Shown piece by piece: positions 44,401 through 55,022 of a stretch of DNA of 64,000 bases. The first letter of the stretch is position 1; each line of letters starts with the position of its first letter. The notes under the pieces were generated by a model. The model saw only the letters and a program-made list of their open reading frames with translations, did no database searches and had not been told where the DNA came from. Source of the DNA: Rhinopithecus roxellana. Lineage: Eukaryota; Chordata; Mammalia; Primates; Cercopithecidae. Both the position numbers and the translations under genes were made by a program. The stretch is from the NCBI RefSeq assembly GCF_007565055.1, contig NC_044560.1, positions 48,039,530 through 48,103,529 of the forward strand, in the 5' to 3' direction.

Positions 44401-46167
44401 GGAAATGTGCAGGACTTGATTTCCAATTGTTTCCCTGCCCCTGTTTGTCCAGTCACACTAGTCTACTCAGTATCCAGTGTCCATACCTATTCCTAACTCA
44501 AATTTTGTGATTCTCATGGACTACACTATCTAACATGGCCCTACTGTTCTTGCCCACTGTATCTTTTATTGCCCAGTAATGACTTACTTTGTCTGCAGAA
44601 CCTTCCTTTGTTGCTCCAGCTCTCAGTGACTGCTTCTCCTGTAATTTCCTCTAATTATAATACATATTCTCATCTGTGAGAGAAGAAACAATGCTGTCTC
44701 CATCATTATGTCCCACCATGAGGAAAGTCTACCCATGACAGGTTTTTAGGAAATGCTGCTGCTGCTCTTGCTGGCTGTGCTTTCCTTAGGGAAGTGAATA
44801 GATTCTACTTTATGGAGATGGCGAAGAACTGGAGAACCCAAACTCTCATTCATCTGTATTTTTTTCTCCTACTATTTGAGGCATTTTTAGAGGGAAGGTG
44901 AGAGTCCAGGCTGTTGCAGAGGGATCCTACAGTGGTGGGATTTTCTATTTTACCATGCTTACTTTACGCCCATGCCATGTGTGAGTAGGTGCTAGTTGAG
45001 GAACAATGTTCGTTACAATGAAAAATAGCTTATGTCCAAAATCCATAATAATATGTCCAAAATTTCATAATATGAAATAATATTATGAATATTATAATAA
45101 CATAATAGCTTATATCCAAAATTTCATAATACAATGAAAAATAGCTTAGGTCCAAGTCCATAGCTTGGATATGCACCTCTTGTTTCTAGATCTCCGTTGG
45201 CATCTTCTAAATATCGCTCAATGTTTCCTTATTTGGAAAAGGGATCTTAAGTCCAGCCCAAAGCTCACATGAACCACTTTTATATTCATTCATTCATCTA
45301 TTCACCACTCACTGGTTGAGCACTTTGTGTGCCAAGGACCCTGTTAGTCTCTGTGAAGCTCCCGTTAGGCCTGTCTGCTAGCTAAGTGCCTACAACTTTC
45401 AGAGCTAGGATTTACAGAGTAACAGAATACTAGTTTCTTACAAAATTTTTTTCTTCATTTTATTTTAAACTCATTTAAATTTTATTAATGAAACACTTGA
45501 GCTAAATTGTGCAGGCTAAACACATTTAGAAAAACAAAACTTTTACCTAAAATAAAAAGGATGTAATCTTTGTGAATGTTTACAACAGTGAGGTAAATAG
45601 ATCCATATTCATGCAAACACAGACTTATAAATACAATGCAAATGCACATATGATATGTGTTGCTAATGCATATGCAGACCCTTGTAACATGTCCATTTCA
45701 ACACTAAATATTTAAAGTCTTCTTAAAGATGCCAACAAGTTGCTAATTCATGGTAATTTCATTCCTCTCTAAAACCTTATAACAGTTCCAAATATGACTG
45801 GTACATAATTTTCAGTGCGGATATTGAAGCCTCAAGTTAGAAATTGCATAATTACTGTGTAATTATGTGGCTTCTGGTATGTATACACACTGAGTGGCTG
45901 AAGAAGGGCTTAGTTCATTTTGTACACTTATAAACTATTCACCTGCTTTGCTGGCTTTCTTGAATTTGCATTCGTATATTCAAATAATACCTCATTTTAT
46001 GAGCATTCGCCCATAGCCAAAAAATAAAAGATAAGAAAATGGAGTCTAATGAAAACACAACTGAGTCATTGGTCTGTTTTACAATGTTGCCGAAACATGA
46101 ATCTCATTTCTAACCTCTAGATCTTTTGTGACATAATCAATTCACTTGAATTTTGGAAGCAGAGCCT
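44401..46167. other. Gene-free interval with an AT-rich local repeat cluster
   Basis: A degenerate local repeat cluster lies at 45010-45165. An antisense L2 3' fragment is likely at about 45287-45360 (cattcattcatctattcacc, gttgagcactttgtgtgcca). The rest shows no recognised feature. Confidence 0.4.
45010..45165. repeat. Local direct and inverted repeats, AT-rich
   Basis: ACAATGAAAAATAGCTTA occurs at 45016-45033 and 45131-45148, each followed by a TCCAA...TCCAT variant, with a third partial unit (tagcttatatccaaaattt) between. A near-perfect palindrome TTTCATAATATGAAA lies at about 45063-45077. Confidence 0.75.
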
Positions 46168-47596
46168 GTTTTTTTTTTCCGTTTTTATTTTAGGTTCAGA
46201 GGATAGATGAGCAGATTTGTTACATCAGCAGATTGAATGTTGTGGGTGCTTGGTGCACAGATAATGTTGTCACCCAGGTAATCGGCATAATACTGAAAGG
46301 TAGTTTTTCAACCCCCCCACTCTCGCCCTTCACCACCATGTAGACCCTGGTGTCTATTATTCATTCCTTTTTATATGTCCGTTGTGTACTGATTATTTGG
46401 TTCCCACTTATAAGTGAGAACATGCAGCATTTGGTTTTCTGTTCCTGCCTTAATTTGCTTAGGATTATGGCCTCCAGCTCCATCTGTGTTGCTTCCAAGG
46501 ACATGATTTCATTATTTTTTATGGCTGCATAGTATTCCATGGTGTATATGTACCACATTTTCTTTATCCAGTCCACTGTTGATGGGCACCTGGGTCGTTT
46601 TCATGCCTTTTCTATTGTGAATAATGCTGCAATGAACATATGCATGCATGTGTCTTTATGGTAGAACAATTTATATTCCTTTGGGTATATACCCAGTAAT
46701 AGTATTGCTGGGTTGAATGGTAGTTCTATTTTAAGTTCTTTGAGAAATCTCCAGACTACTTTCCACAGTGGCTGCACTAATTTACATTCCCACCAGCAGT
46801 GTATAAGCATTCCCATTTTTCTGTAATCTTGCCAACATTTGTCCTTTTTTTTTTTTTTTTTTTTGACTTTTTAATAGTAGCAATTCCGACTGGTGTGCGA
46901 TGGTATCCCATTTTGGTTTTGATATGCATTTCCCTAATGATTAATAATATTGAGCATTTTTTATATGCTTGTTGGCTGTGTGTATGTCTTCTTTTGAGAA
47001 GTGTCTGTGCATGTCCTTTGCCCATATTTTAATTAGATTGTTTATTTTTTGCTTGTTGATTTAAGTTCCTTACAAATTCTGGATATTAGACTTTCATCAG
47101 ATGCATAGTTTGCAAATATTTTCTTCCATTCTGTAGGTTGTCTGTTTACTCTGTTGATGGTTTCCTTTGCTGTGCAGAAGCTCTTTAGTTTAATTAGATC
47201 CCACTTGTCAATTTTTGTTTTTGTTGCAATTGTTTTTGGAGTCTTCATCAGGAAGTCTTTGCCAGGGCCAATGTCCAGAATGATATTTTCTAGGTTTTCT
47301 TCTAGGGTTTTTATAGTTTTACATTTAAGTCTTTAATCCACCTTGAGTTGGTGTTCATATATGGTAAAAGGTAGAGGTCTAGTTTTCATCTTCCACAAAT
47401 GGGTAGCCAGTTATCACGGCATCATTATTAAATAGGGAGTCCTTTCCCCATTGTTTGCTATTGTTGGCTTTGTCAAAGATCAGGTGGTTGTAGGTGTGTG
47501 ACCTCATTTCTGGGTTCTATAACCTATTCCATTGGTCTATGTGTCTGTTTTTGTACCAGTACCATACTGTTTTCGTTACTGTAGACTTGGATTATA
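46168..47596 (-). mobile_element. L1 (L1PB/L1MA age), antisense, 5'-truncated
   Basis: The reversed 3' end starts at the T-tract near 46168. ORF2 C-terminal wording follows (ggttcccacttataagtgag, tagtattccatggtgtatat, cctttgggtatatacccagt) up to about 47596 (accatactgttttcgttact). Frames are broken into short pieces; a T20 tract interrupts it at about 46845-46864. Confidence 0.9.
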
Positions 47597-49327
47597 TCCC
47601 TTCATATAATTTGTATCTACTCTCAAGTTCTTGTTTGTGTATTATTTCCTAGGCAAAGCAACCTCATTTCCAGCTGTGTTCTTGATACAACATGTGTTTC
47701 AGTTCCTTTACCATGCTTTTTTTCTAAAAGCATGATGGATGCAGTATTGTTTCTACTGCCAAAGGATCCTCAGAAGAATTGAGTTTGGTCAAGGTCCTCA
47801 ACTTCACTGGAATCTGCCCACATGGACCATCCTTTTTTCAAGGGTCTCATCACCCTTTCCCATTCAATACCATAACAGTAATACAAGAGATCCTATAAGC
47901 TTATGATACATTTTGTGTTGTAGTTCAGGTACCTTTAGGATTAGATTTTTCGTTTTCTGAAATCTCTACCTGTGGTTATAAGAGATAGGGTTTCTTTTAG
48001 TATAGAAGCATTCTGACTCTTTAACCAGACATATAACTGGGAATTTAAAGCCCTAAGTTCATCATTTCCTCTCCCTCACCAAGTTCTCCATAACTCTTAG
48101 GAACAACATACCAACTCTTTGTTTTCAGTAAAATATTCTATGGCAGCAGCTAGTTGGTCACCCAAAGACCTTCTCTTCCATAGGCACTTGATTCCAGGTG
48201 GTACAGGTGATAATTTAGGGAACAATTTTCCACTTCATGCTGTGGATTAACAGTGTCCCTTTTACCACTGACAATTTGGTCAGTAATGCCTTTGTATTGA
48301 GTCAGATTAGAAAACCAGGGGCTAGATTTAGGGAAGAGACTACAAATACCTAGGGTATAAAACATAAGGAGCACTTGTACCACACTGAGAGTGAATGTCT
48401 CCTTAACGTTTGCATCTAAGCAACTCACTTGTCTTACCCTAGTCTCTAGCCCAGACAATCAATTCCAGATTTCCAGTTGTAAAGTTTTGTGTTGCTGAAA
48501 CCACCTCAGTTTTCCATTGCTATACAACAAACCACCTAAAAATTAGTGGTTTTTCAAGAAGCCATTTATTTATTCATGATTCTGTGGGTTGGCAATTTGG
48601 ACTGGGCTCATGCAATTTCAGATAATTGGTGGGTTTTCTAGGAAGTGTCTGGTCCAGATGGCCCCTTCATATATCTGGGGGCACAACTGGGACTCATCTA
48701 GGGTGGCTGCAGCAGTTGGGAATACTGCTTTTCTCTATCTCTACTTGTCTTTCTTACCATGTAATGTTTTATCCCCTAGGAGGCTAGCCTGGGGTCTATT
48801 CATAGAGTGACAGTGTTCTAAGAGGGTACAAGGTAAGAATGAAAACTGTACATTGCCAATGATGAGAGCAGAAGCACTAAGAAGCTAAAAAAGACAAAAA
48901 GTGAAAAATAAACTTTTCTTGCTCTTTACCTTGGAAGTTGCAAGGTCATCCCAGATGAAAGAGGTGTAGAAATAGACTTTCTGCCTTGGAGGTAGGAACT
49001 TCAAAGGATTTGTAGCCATTTTTACACCCTCCCTCCTGAGTATATCCTCTGGCCACACTTATTTACATTCTTCCCATATACGAAATATATCCATTCTTTC
49101 CAAAGAGTTCCAAAGCCTCATCCCATTTTGGCATAGGCTTGAAGTCTATTATCTCATTGTCTGCATCAGGTCTAGTTGGAGATGAGATTCTTCTAATGTG
49201 GCTCCTTGTGGGTGGTTGTTCTTGATCCAGAGTCCTATGAGCTAAAAAGACAAAGACTCTTTCCCTCACAGACCCCACATACAATAGTGATATTAAGAAA
49301 GGATAACTGCAAAAGATACGCACATTT
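47597..49327. other. Gene-free interval with an unclassified ancient repeat
   Basis: 47600-48480 shows nothing I recognise. From about 48490 (ttttccattgctatacaaca, ttctgtgggttggcaatttg, gaggctagcctggggtctat) to 49327 the sequence looks like a widespread old mammalian repeat that I cannot name. It continues beyond the L1 at 49343, so that L1 appears to have landed in it. Confidence 0.35.
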
Positions 49328-49342
49328 GAAAAGGAGAGGTTT
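49328..49342. repeat. Left target-site duplication of the sense L1
   Basis: GAAAAGGAGAGGTTT, perfectly repeated at 53564-53578. Confidence 0.97.
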
Positions 49343-49343
49343 A

Positions 49344-49902
49344 GGGGCAGCGGAGCAAGATGGCCGAATAGGAACAGCTCCAGTCTCTAGCTCCCAGCGT
49401 GAGCGACACAGAAGACCGGTGATTTCTGCATTTTCAACTGAGGTACTGGGGTCATCTCACGAGGGAGTGCCGGACAATCGGTGCTGGTCAGCTGTTGCAG
49501 CCCAACCAGCGAGAGCTGAAGCAGGGCGAGGCATCGCCTCACCTGGGAAGCGCAAGGGGGAAGGGAATCCCTTTTCCTAGCCAGGAGAACTGAGACACAC
49601 AATACCTGGAAAATCGGGTAACTCCCACCCCAATACTGTGCTTTAAGCAAACGGGCACACCAGGAGATTATATCCCACACTTGGCCGGAGGGTCCCACGC
49701 CCACGGAGCCTTCCTCATGCCTAGCACACCAGTCTGCGATCTAACTGCAAGGCAGCAGCGAGGCTGGGGGAGGGGCGCCCACCATTGCTGAGGCTTAAGT
49801 AGGTAAACAAAGCCCTGGGAAGATCGAACTGGGTGGAGCTCACAGCAGCTCAAGGAGGCCAGCCAGTCTCTGCAGACTCCACCTCTGGGGACAGGGCACA
49901 GC

Positions 49903-49948
<46 letters not shown>

Positions 49949-50406
49949 AAAAGCAGCAGAAACCTCTGCAGACAAAAACGACTCTGTCTGACAGCTTTGA
50001 AGAGAGCAGTGGATCTCCCAACACGGAGGTTGAGATCTGAGAACGGACAGACTGCCTGCTCAAGTGGGTCCCTGACCCTTGAGTAGCCTAACTGGGAGAC
50101 ATCTTCCACTAGGGGCAGACTGACACCCCACACCTCACACGGTGGAGTACACCCCTGAGAGGAAGCTTCCAAAGCAGGAATCAGACAGGTACACTCGCTG
50201 TTCATCAGTATTCTATCTTCTGCAGCCTCTGCTGCTGACACCCAGGCAAACAGGGTCTGGAGTGGACCGCAAGCAATCTCCAACAGACCTACAGCTGAGG
50301 GTCCTGACTGTTAGAAGGAAAACTAACAAACAGGAAGGACACCCACACCAAAACCCCATCAGTACATCACCATCATCAAAGACCAGAGGCAGATAAAACC
50401 ACAAAG
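49344..50406 (+). promoter_or_regulatory. L1 5' UTR with internal promoter
   Basis: Complete-looking 5' UTR of about 1.06 kb. The first bases include AAGATGGCCGAATAGGAAC, where the AAGATGGC YY1 site that positions L1 transcription starts is intact. A CAA/AAC array lies at 49905-49947. Confidence 0.8.
49905..49947. repeat. (AAC)n array inside the L1 5' UTR
   Basis: About fourteen AAC units. The inner L1 at 36012-42132 has no comparable array at the corresponding place (about 41550), so this is an expansion in this copy or its lineage. Produces a poly-cysteine frame on the minus strand with no meaning. Confidence 0.93.
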
Positions 50407-51423
50407 ATGGGGAAGAAGCAGGGCAGAAAAGCTGGAAATTCAAAGAATAAGAGCACATCTCCCCCTCCAAAGGAACATAGCTCATCGCCAGCAACGGATC
50501 AAAGCTGGACGGAGAATGACTTTGACGAGATGAGAGAAGAAGGCTTCAGACCATCAAACTTCTCACAGCTAAAGGAGGAATTACATACCCAGCGCAAAGA
50601 AACTAAAAATCTTGAAAAAAGAGTGGAAGAAATGATAACCAGAATAATTAATGCAGAGAAGGCCATAAATGAACTGACAGAGATGGAAACCATGACACAA
50701 GAAATATGTGACAAATGCACAAGCTTCAGTAACTGACTCGATCAACTGGAAGAAAGAGTATCAGTGATTGAGGATCAAATGAATGAAATGAAGCGAGAAG
50801 AGAAGTCTAAAGAAAAAAGAAGAAAAAGAAATGAACAAAGCCTGCAAGAAGTATGGGATTATGTAAAAAGACCAAATCTACGTCTGATTGGGGTGCCTGA
50901 AAGTGAGGGAGAAAATGGAACCAAGTTGGAAAACACTCTTCAGGATATCATTCAGGAGAACTTCCCCAACCTAGTAGGGCAGGCCAACATTCAAATTCAG
51001 GAAATACAGAGAACACCACAAAGATACTCCTTGAGAAGAGCAACTCCAAGACACATAATTGCCAGATTCACCAACGTTGAAATGAAGGAAAAAATCTTAA
51101 GGGCAGCCAGAGAGAAAGGTCAGGTTACCCACAAAGGGAAGCCCATCAGACTAACAGCAGATCTCTTGGCAGAAACTCTACAAGCCAGAAGAGAGTGGGG
51201 GCCAATATTCAACATTCTTAAAGAAAAGAATTTTAAACCCAGAATTTCATACCCAGCCAAACTAAGTTTCATAAGTGAAGGAGAAATAAAATCCTTTACA
51301 GATAAGCAAATGCTTAGAGATTTTGTCACCACCAGGCCTGCCTTACAAGAGACCCTGAAGGAAGCACTAAACATGGAAAGGAACAACCGGTACCAGCTAT
51401 TGCAAAAACATGCCAAAATGTAA
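50407..51423 (+). pseudogene. L1 ORF1, intact except for one stop codon
   Basis: ORF1p coats L1 RNA as a trimer and is required for retrotransposition. The frame from ATG 50407 to TAA 51423 is 339 codons with no frameshift, the usual length. One TGA at 50734-50736 (codon 110) interrupts it; it replaces a CGA or CAA, compatible with CpG decay. In order: N-terminal region, coiled coil with heptads (KNLEKRVEEMITRI), RRM (LIGVPE), and C-terminal domain (RATPRHIIARF). Only 63 bases separate it from ORF2, as normal for L1. Truncated translation would give about 109 residues. Confidence 0.93.
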
Positions 51424-51486
51424 AGACCATCGAGGCTAGGAAGAAACTGCATCAACTAATGAGCAAAATAACCAGTTAATATCATA

Positions 51487-53293
51487 ATGGCAGGATCAAG
51501 TTCACACATAACAATATTAACCTTAAATGTAAATGGACTAAATGCTCCAATTAAAAGACACAGACTGGCAAACTGGATAAAGAGTCAAGACCCATCAGTC
51601 TGCTGTATTCAGGAGACCCATCTCACATGCAGAGACATACATAGGCTCAAAATAAAGGGATGGAGGAAGATCTACCAAGCAAATGGAGAACAAAAAAAAA
51701 GCAGGGGTTGCAATCCTAGTCTCTGATAAAACAGACTTTAAACCATCAAAGATCAAAAGAGACAAAGAAGGCCATTGCATAATGGTAAAGGGATCAATTC
51801 AACAGGAAGAGCTAACTATCCTAAATATATATGCACCCAATACAGGAGCACCCAGATTCATAAAGCAAGTCCTTAGAGACTTACAAAGGGACTTAGACTC
51901 CCAAACAATAATAATGGGAGACTTCAACACTCCACTGTCAACATTAGACAGATCAACAAGACAGAAAATTAACAAGGATATCCAGGAATTGAACTCATCT
52001 CTGCAGCAAGCAGACCTAATAGACATCTACAGAACTCTCCACCCCAAATCAACAGAATATACATTCTTCTCAGCACCACATCACACTTATTCCAAAATTG
52101 ACCACAGAATTGGAAGTAAAGCACTCCTCAGCAAATGTATAAAAACAGAAATTATAATAAACTGTCTCTCAGACCACAGTGCAATCAAACTAGAACTCAG
52201 GACTAAGAAACTCAATCAAAACCGCTCAACTACATGGAAACTGAATAACCTGCTCCTGAATGACTACTGGGTACATAACGAAATGAAGGCAGAAATAAAG
52301 ATGTTCTTTGAAACCAATGAGAACAAAGATACAACATACCAGAATCTCTGGGACACATTTAAAGCAGTGTGTAGACCTAATACCATAAAAACCCTAGAAG
52401 AAAACCTAGGTAGTACCATTCAGGACATAGGATTGGGCAAGGACTTCATGTCTAAAACACCAAAAGCAACGGCAACAAAAACCAAAATTGACAAATGGGA
52501 TCTCATTAAACTAAAGAGCTTCTGCACAGCAAAAGAAACTACCATCAGAGTGAACAGGCAACCTACAGAATGGGAGAAAATTTTTGCAATCTACTCATCT
52601 GACAAAGGGCTAATATCTAGAACCTACAAAAAACTCAAACAAATTTACAAGAAAAAAACAAACAACCCCATCAAAAAGTGGGCAAAGGATATGAACAGAC
52701 ATTTCTCAAAAGAAGACATTCATGCAGCCAACAGACACATGAAAAAATGCTCATCATCACTGGCCATCAGAGAAATGCAAATCAAAACCACAATGAGATA
52801 CCATCTCACACCAGTTAGAATGGCAATCATTAAAAAGTCAGGAAACAACAGGTGCTGGAGAGGATGTGGAGAAATAGGAACACTTTTACACTGTTGGTGG
52901 GATTGTAAACTAGTTCAACCATTATGGAAAACAGTATGGCGATTCCTCAAGGATCTAGAACTAGAAGTACCATATGACCCAGCCATCCCATTACTGGGTA
53001 TATACCCAAAGGATTACAAATCATGCTGCTATAAAGACACATGCACACGTATGTTTATTGCGGCACTATTCACAATAGCAAAGACTTGGAATCAACCCAA
53101 ATGTCCATCAGTGACAGACTGGATTAAGGAAATGTGGCACATATACACCATGGAATACTATGCAGCCATAAAAAAGGATGAGTTTGCGTCCTTTGTAGGG
53201 ACATGGATGCAGCTGGAAACCATCATTCTCAGCAAACTATTTCAAGAACAGAAAACCAAACACTGCATGTTCTCACTCATAGGTGGGAACTGA
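51487..53293 (+). pseudogene. L1 ORF2 lacking the reverse transcriptase: endonuclease fused to C-terminus
   Basis: The ATG at 51487 opens the AP endonuclease (SHITILTLNVNGLNAP, QETHLT with the catalytic glutamate, GDFNTP, SDHSAI). A one-base gain in the A9 run at 51692-51700 shifts frame after about 70 codons. A downstream ATG at 51683 restores the reading frame for a 536-codon open stretch to 53293. At about 52376 the endonuclease side joins in frame to the last ~300 residues (from PNTIKTLEENLG), including the cysteine cluster CWRGCGEIGTLLHCWWDC. About 674 codons, covering the Z region and the whole reverse transcriptase (FADD), are gone. Allowing for the one-base shift, the fused ORF would be 601 residues instead of 1275. 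The ATG at 51683 lacks the first ~65 endonuclease residues, including an early catalytic residue, so endonuclease activity from it is unlikely. Confidence 0.92.
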
Positions 53294-53563
53294 ACAATGA
53301 GATCACTTGGACTCGGGAAGGGGAACATCACACACCGGGGCCTATCACGGAGGCGGGGGGGGGGGGCAGGGATTGCATTGGGAGTTATACCTGATGTAAA
53401 TGACGAGTTGATGGGTGCTGACGAGTTGATGGGTGCTGCACACCAACATGGCACAAGTATACGTATGTAACAAACCTGCACGTTATGCACATGTACCGTA
53501 GAACTTAAAGTATAATTAAAATAAATAAATAAATAAATAGTAAAAAAAAAGAAAAAAAAAAAA
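53294..53563 (+). other. L1 3' UTR and tail with G12 run and an 18-bp tandem duplication
   Basis: G12 at 53355-53366 is the L1 3' UTR guanine-rich tract. TGACGAGTTGATGGGTGC is duplicated head to tail at 53401-53418 and 53419-53436. The tail holds AAAT repeats (53517-53540), then A-rich sequence. Confidence 0.9.
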
Positions 53564-53578
53564 GAAAAGGAGAGGTTT
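53564..53578. repeat. Right target-site duplication of the sense L1
   Basis: GAAAAGGAGAGGTTT, identical to 49328-49342. Confidence 0.97.
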
Positions 53579-53871
53579 GGAAGGTAAATAGCATTAGCTG
53601 ATCCACAGAAATTCTGGAATCTAGCAGGGTACATGTCAGACCACCCTACTCCAGTAGTAAAATATGTTTCTTGACTAGGTTACAGTTCTGTGCCCTGAGT
53701 GTGGTTCTCTAACTCATTGTTCTCCTTTGCTCTTAATTTCTTTTTTTTTTCAATAGAGCTCTCTGAGGTCTTTCTTTTTTTGATAAGTGATGGCCTGTGT
53801 ATGCAGATGAGCCTATTATCAGTCTATTTCTGCATAGAAATTTTTAGAGCCAGCCATTATCCTTACCTAAT
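53579..53871. other. Short interval between two L1 pieces
   Basis: Probably continues the unclassified ancient repeat that precedes 49328. No gene. Confidence 0.35.
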
Positions 53872-54150
53872 GCAGGAGCAGAAAACCAAATAGTGTATGT
53901 TCTCATTTATAAGTGGGAGCTAAATAATGAGAATACATGAACACATGGAACGGGATAATAAACACTGGGGCCTGTTGGAGGGTGAAGGATGGGAGGAGAA
54001 GAGGATCAGGAAAAATAATTAATGGGGACTAGGCTTAATATCTGAGTGATAAAATAATCCGTACATTGAACCCCAATGACACAAGTTTACCTATGTAACA
54101 AACCTGCACATGTACCTCTGAACTTAAAAGTAAAGTTTTAAAAAAAGAAA
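53872..54150 (+). mobile_element. L1 3' end fragment, sense
   Basis: gcagaaaaccaaatagtgta, tctcatttataagtgggagc, gggcctgttggagggtgaag, aacaaacctgcacatgtacc, then a degenerate A tail: the last ~280 bases of an L1P-type element, severely 5'-truncated. Confidence 0.9.
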
Positions 54151-54725
54151 GTTTTGGAATCAGAGGGCTCTTTTCATTTTGAATGGTTTCCCTTTTTTTC
54201 AGTTCATTTTTGCAGTGCTTTTCTTAGTACAAGTCTGTTACAATTTTTTTGAGTTTCCTATGCACCTTATTAGTCCATGTCCCAAAGACATATCAATATG
54301 TCTTTTTGAGAAATACTTTCATCTTATGGTGCAAATGTGAGTCTTATTGGTCGATACCCTTAAGATATTTAACCCTCATTTTGCTAACTGAGGAAACCTG
54401 TTAGCCACTGACTTAAATTTTCCTGAGGTCTTAATAAATCATCTTATAACCACATGCTTAGTTTGCATGACCCTGAGGCCAATTCTTAATTTTAGAATGT
54501 TTTACTGGTTCGAGAGACTAGGGGAATGTGAAACAGTTTTATTTTACAATTCAGTAAATCCTGAGATGTGCATGCACGCACACACACAAAGTGTTTGCTC
54601 ATAGCAGTATGGTTTGCATATAGATGAAAAAGCTTCTGTTTGAAGATTGGTCATCTTTCTCTTTAGTTCTTATCTCTATTAATGCACCTTATTGTATGTA
54701 GATAAAAAGATGCCAAGTGAGGCTT
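54151..54725. other. Gene-free interval with a perfect 10-bp hairpin
   Basis: AT-rich; hairpin at 54284-54305; short CA run at about 54570-54590. No recognised repeat or exon. Confidence 0.4.
54284..54305. repeat. Perfect 10-bp inverted repeat, 2-nt loop
   Basis: AAAGACATAT (54284-54293), CA loop, ATATGTCTTT (54296-54305). Confidence 0.9.
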
Positions 54726-54727
54726 TC

Positions 54728-55022
54728 AAAAGGCATGGTGGCTCACGCTGGTAATCCAAGCACTTTGGGAGGGCAAAATGGGAAGATCACTTGAGTCCAG
54801 GAGTTTGAAACCAGCCTGGGTAACAAAGTGAGACATTGCTTCTACAAAAAAAAAATGGGAAAAATTAACCAGGTGTGGTGTTGTGTGCCTGTGGTCTCAG
54901 CTACTCGGGTGACTGGGCTGGGAGGATCACTTTAGCCTGGAGGGTTGAGGCTGCAGTGAGCTGTCATTGTGCCACTGCACTCCAGCCTGGGTGACAGAGC
55001 AAGACCCTGCCTCAATTAAAAA
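54728..55022 (+). mobile_element. AluJ, sense, old
   Basis: AGGCATGGTGGCTCACGCTG through GATCACTTGAGTCCAGGAG and CTGCAGTGAGCTGTCATTGTG to GACCCTGCCTCAATTAAAAA. J-type diagnostic bases and heavy divergence. Confidence 0.9.

Larger units (their letters stand above)
49343..53563 (+). mobile_element. L1PA-type element, sense, complete ends, internally deleted (4.2 kb)
   Basis: Begins (a)GGGGCAGCGGAGCAAGATGG, i.e. at the L1 5' terminus, and ends in an AAAT-containing poly(A) tail. A perfect 15-bp duplication shows this was one insertion. It is about 2 kb shorter than a standard L1; the missing part lies entirely inside ORF2. Low divergence from the young L1 consensus suggests a fairly recent insertion on the monkey lineage or shortly before it. 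Confidence 0.96.

Noticed and set aside
49840..50283. 147-codon minus-strand frame with a cysteine run
   Set aside because: Antisense of the L1 5' UTR; the cysteine run is the (AAC)n array.
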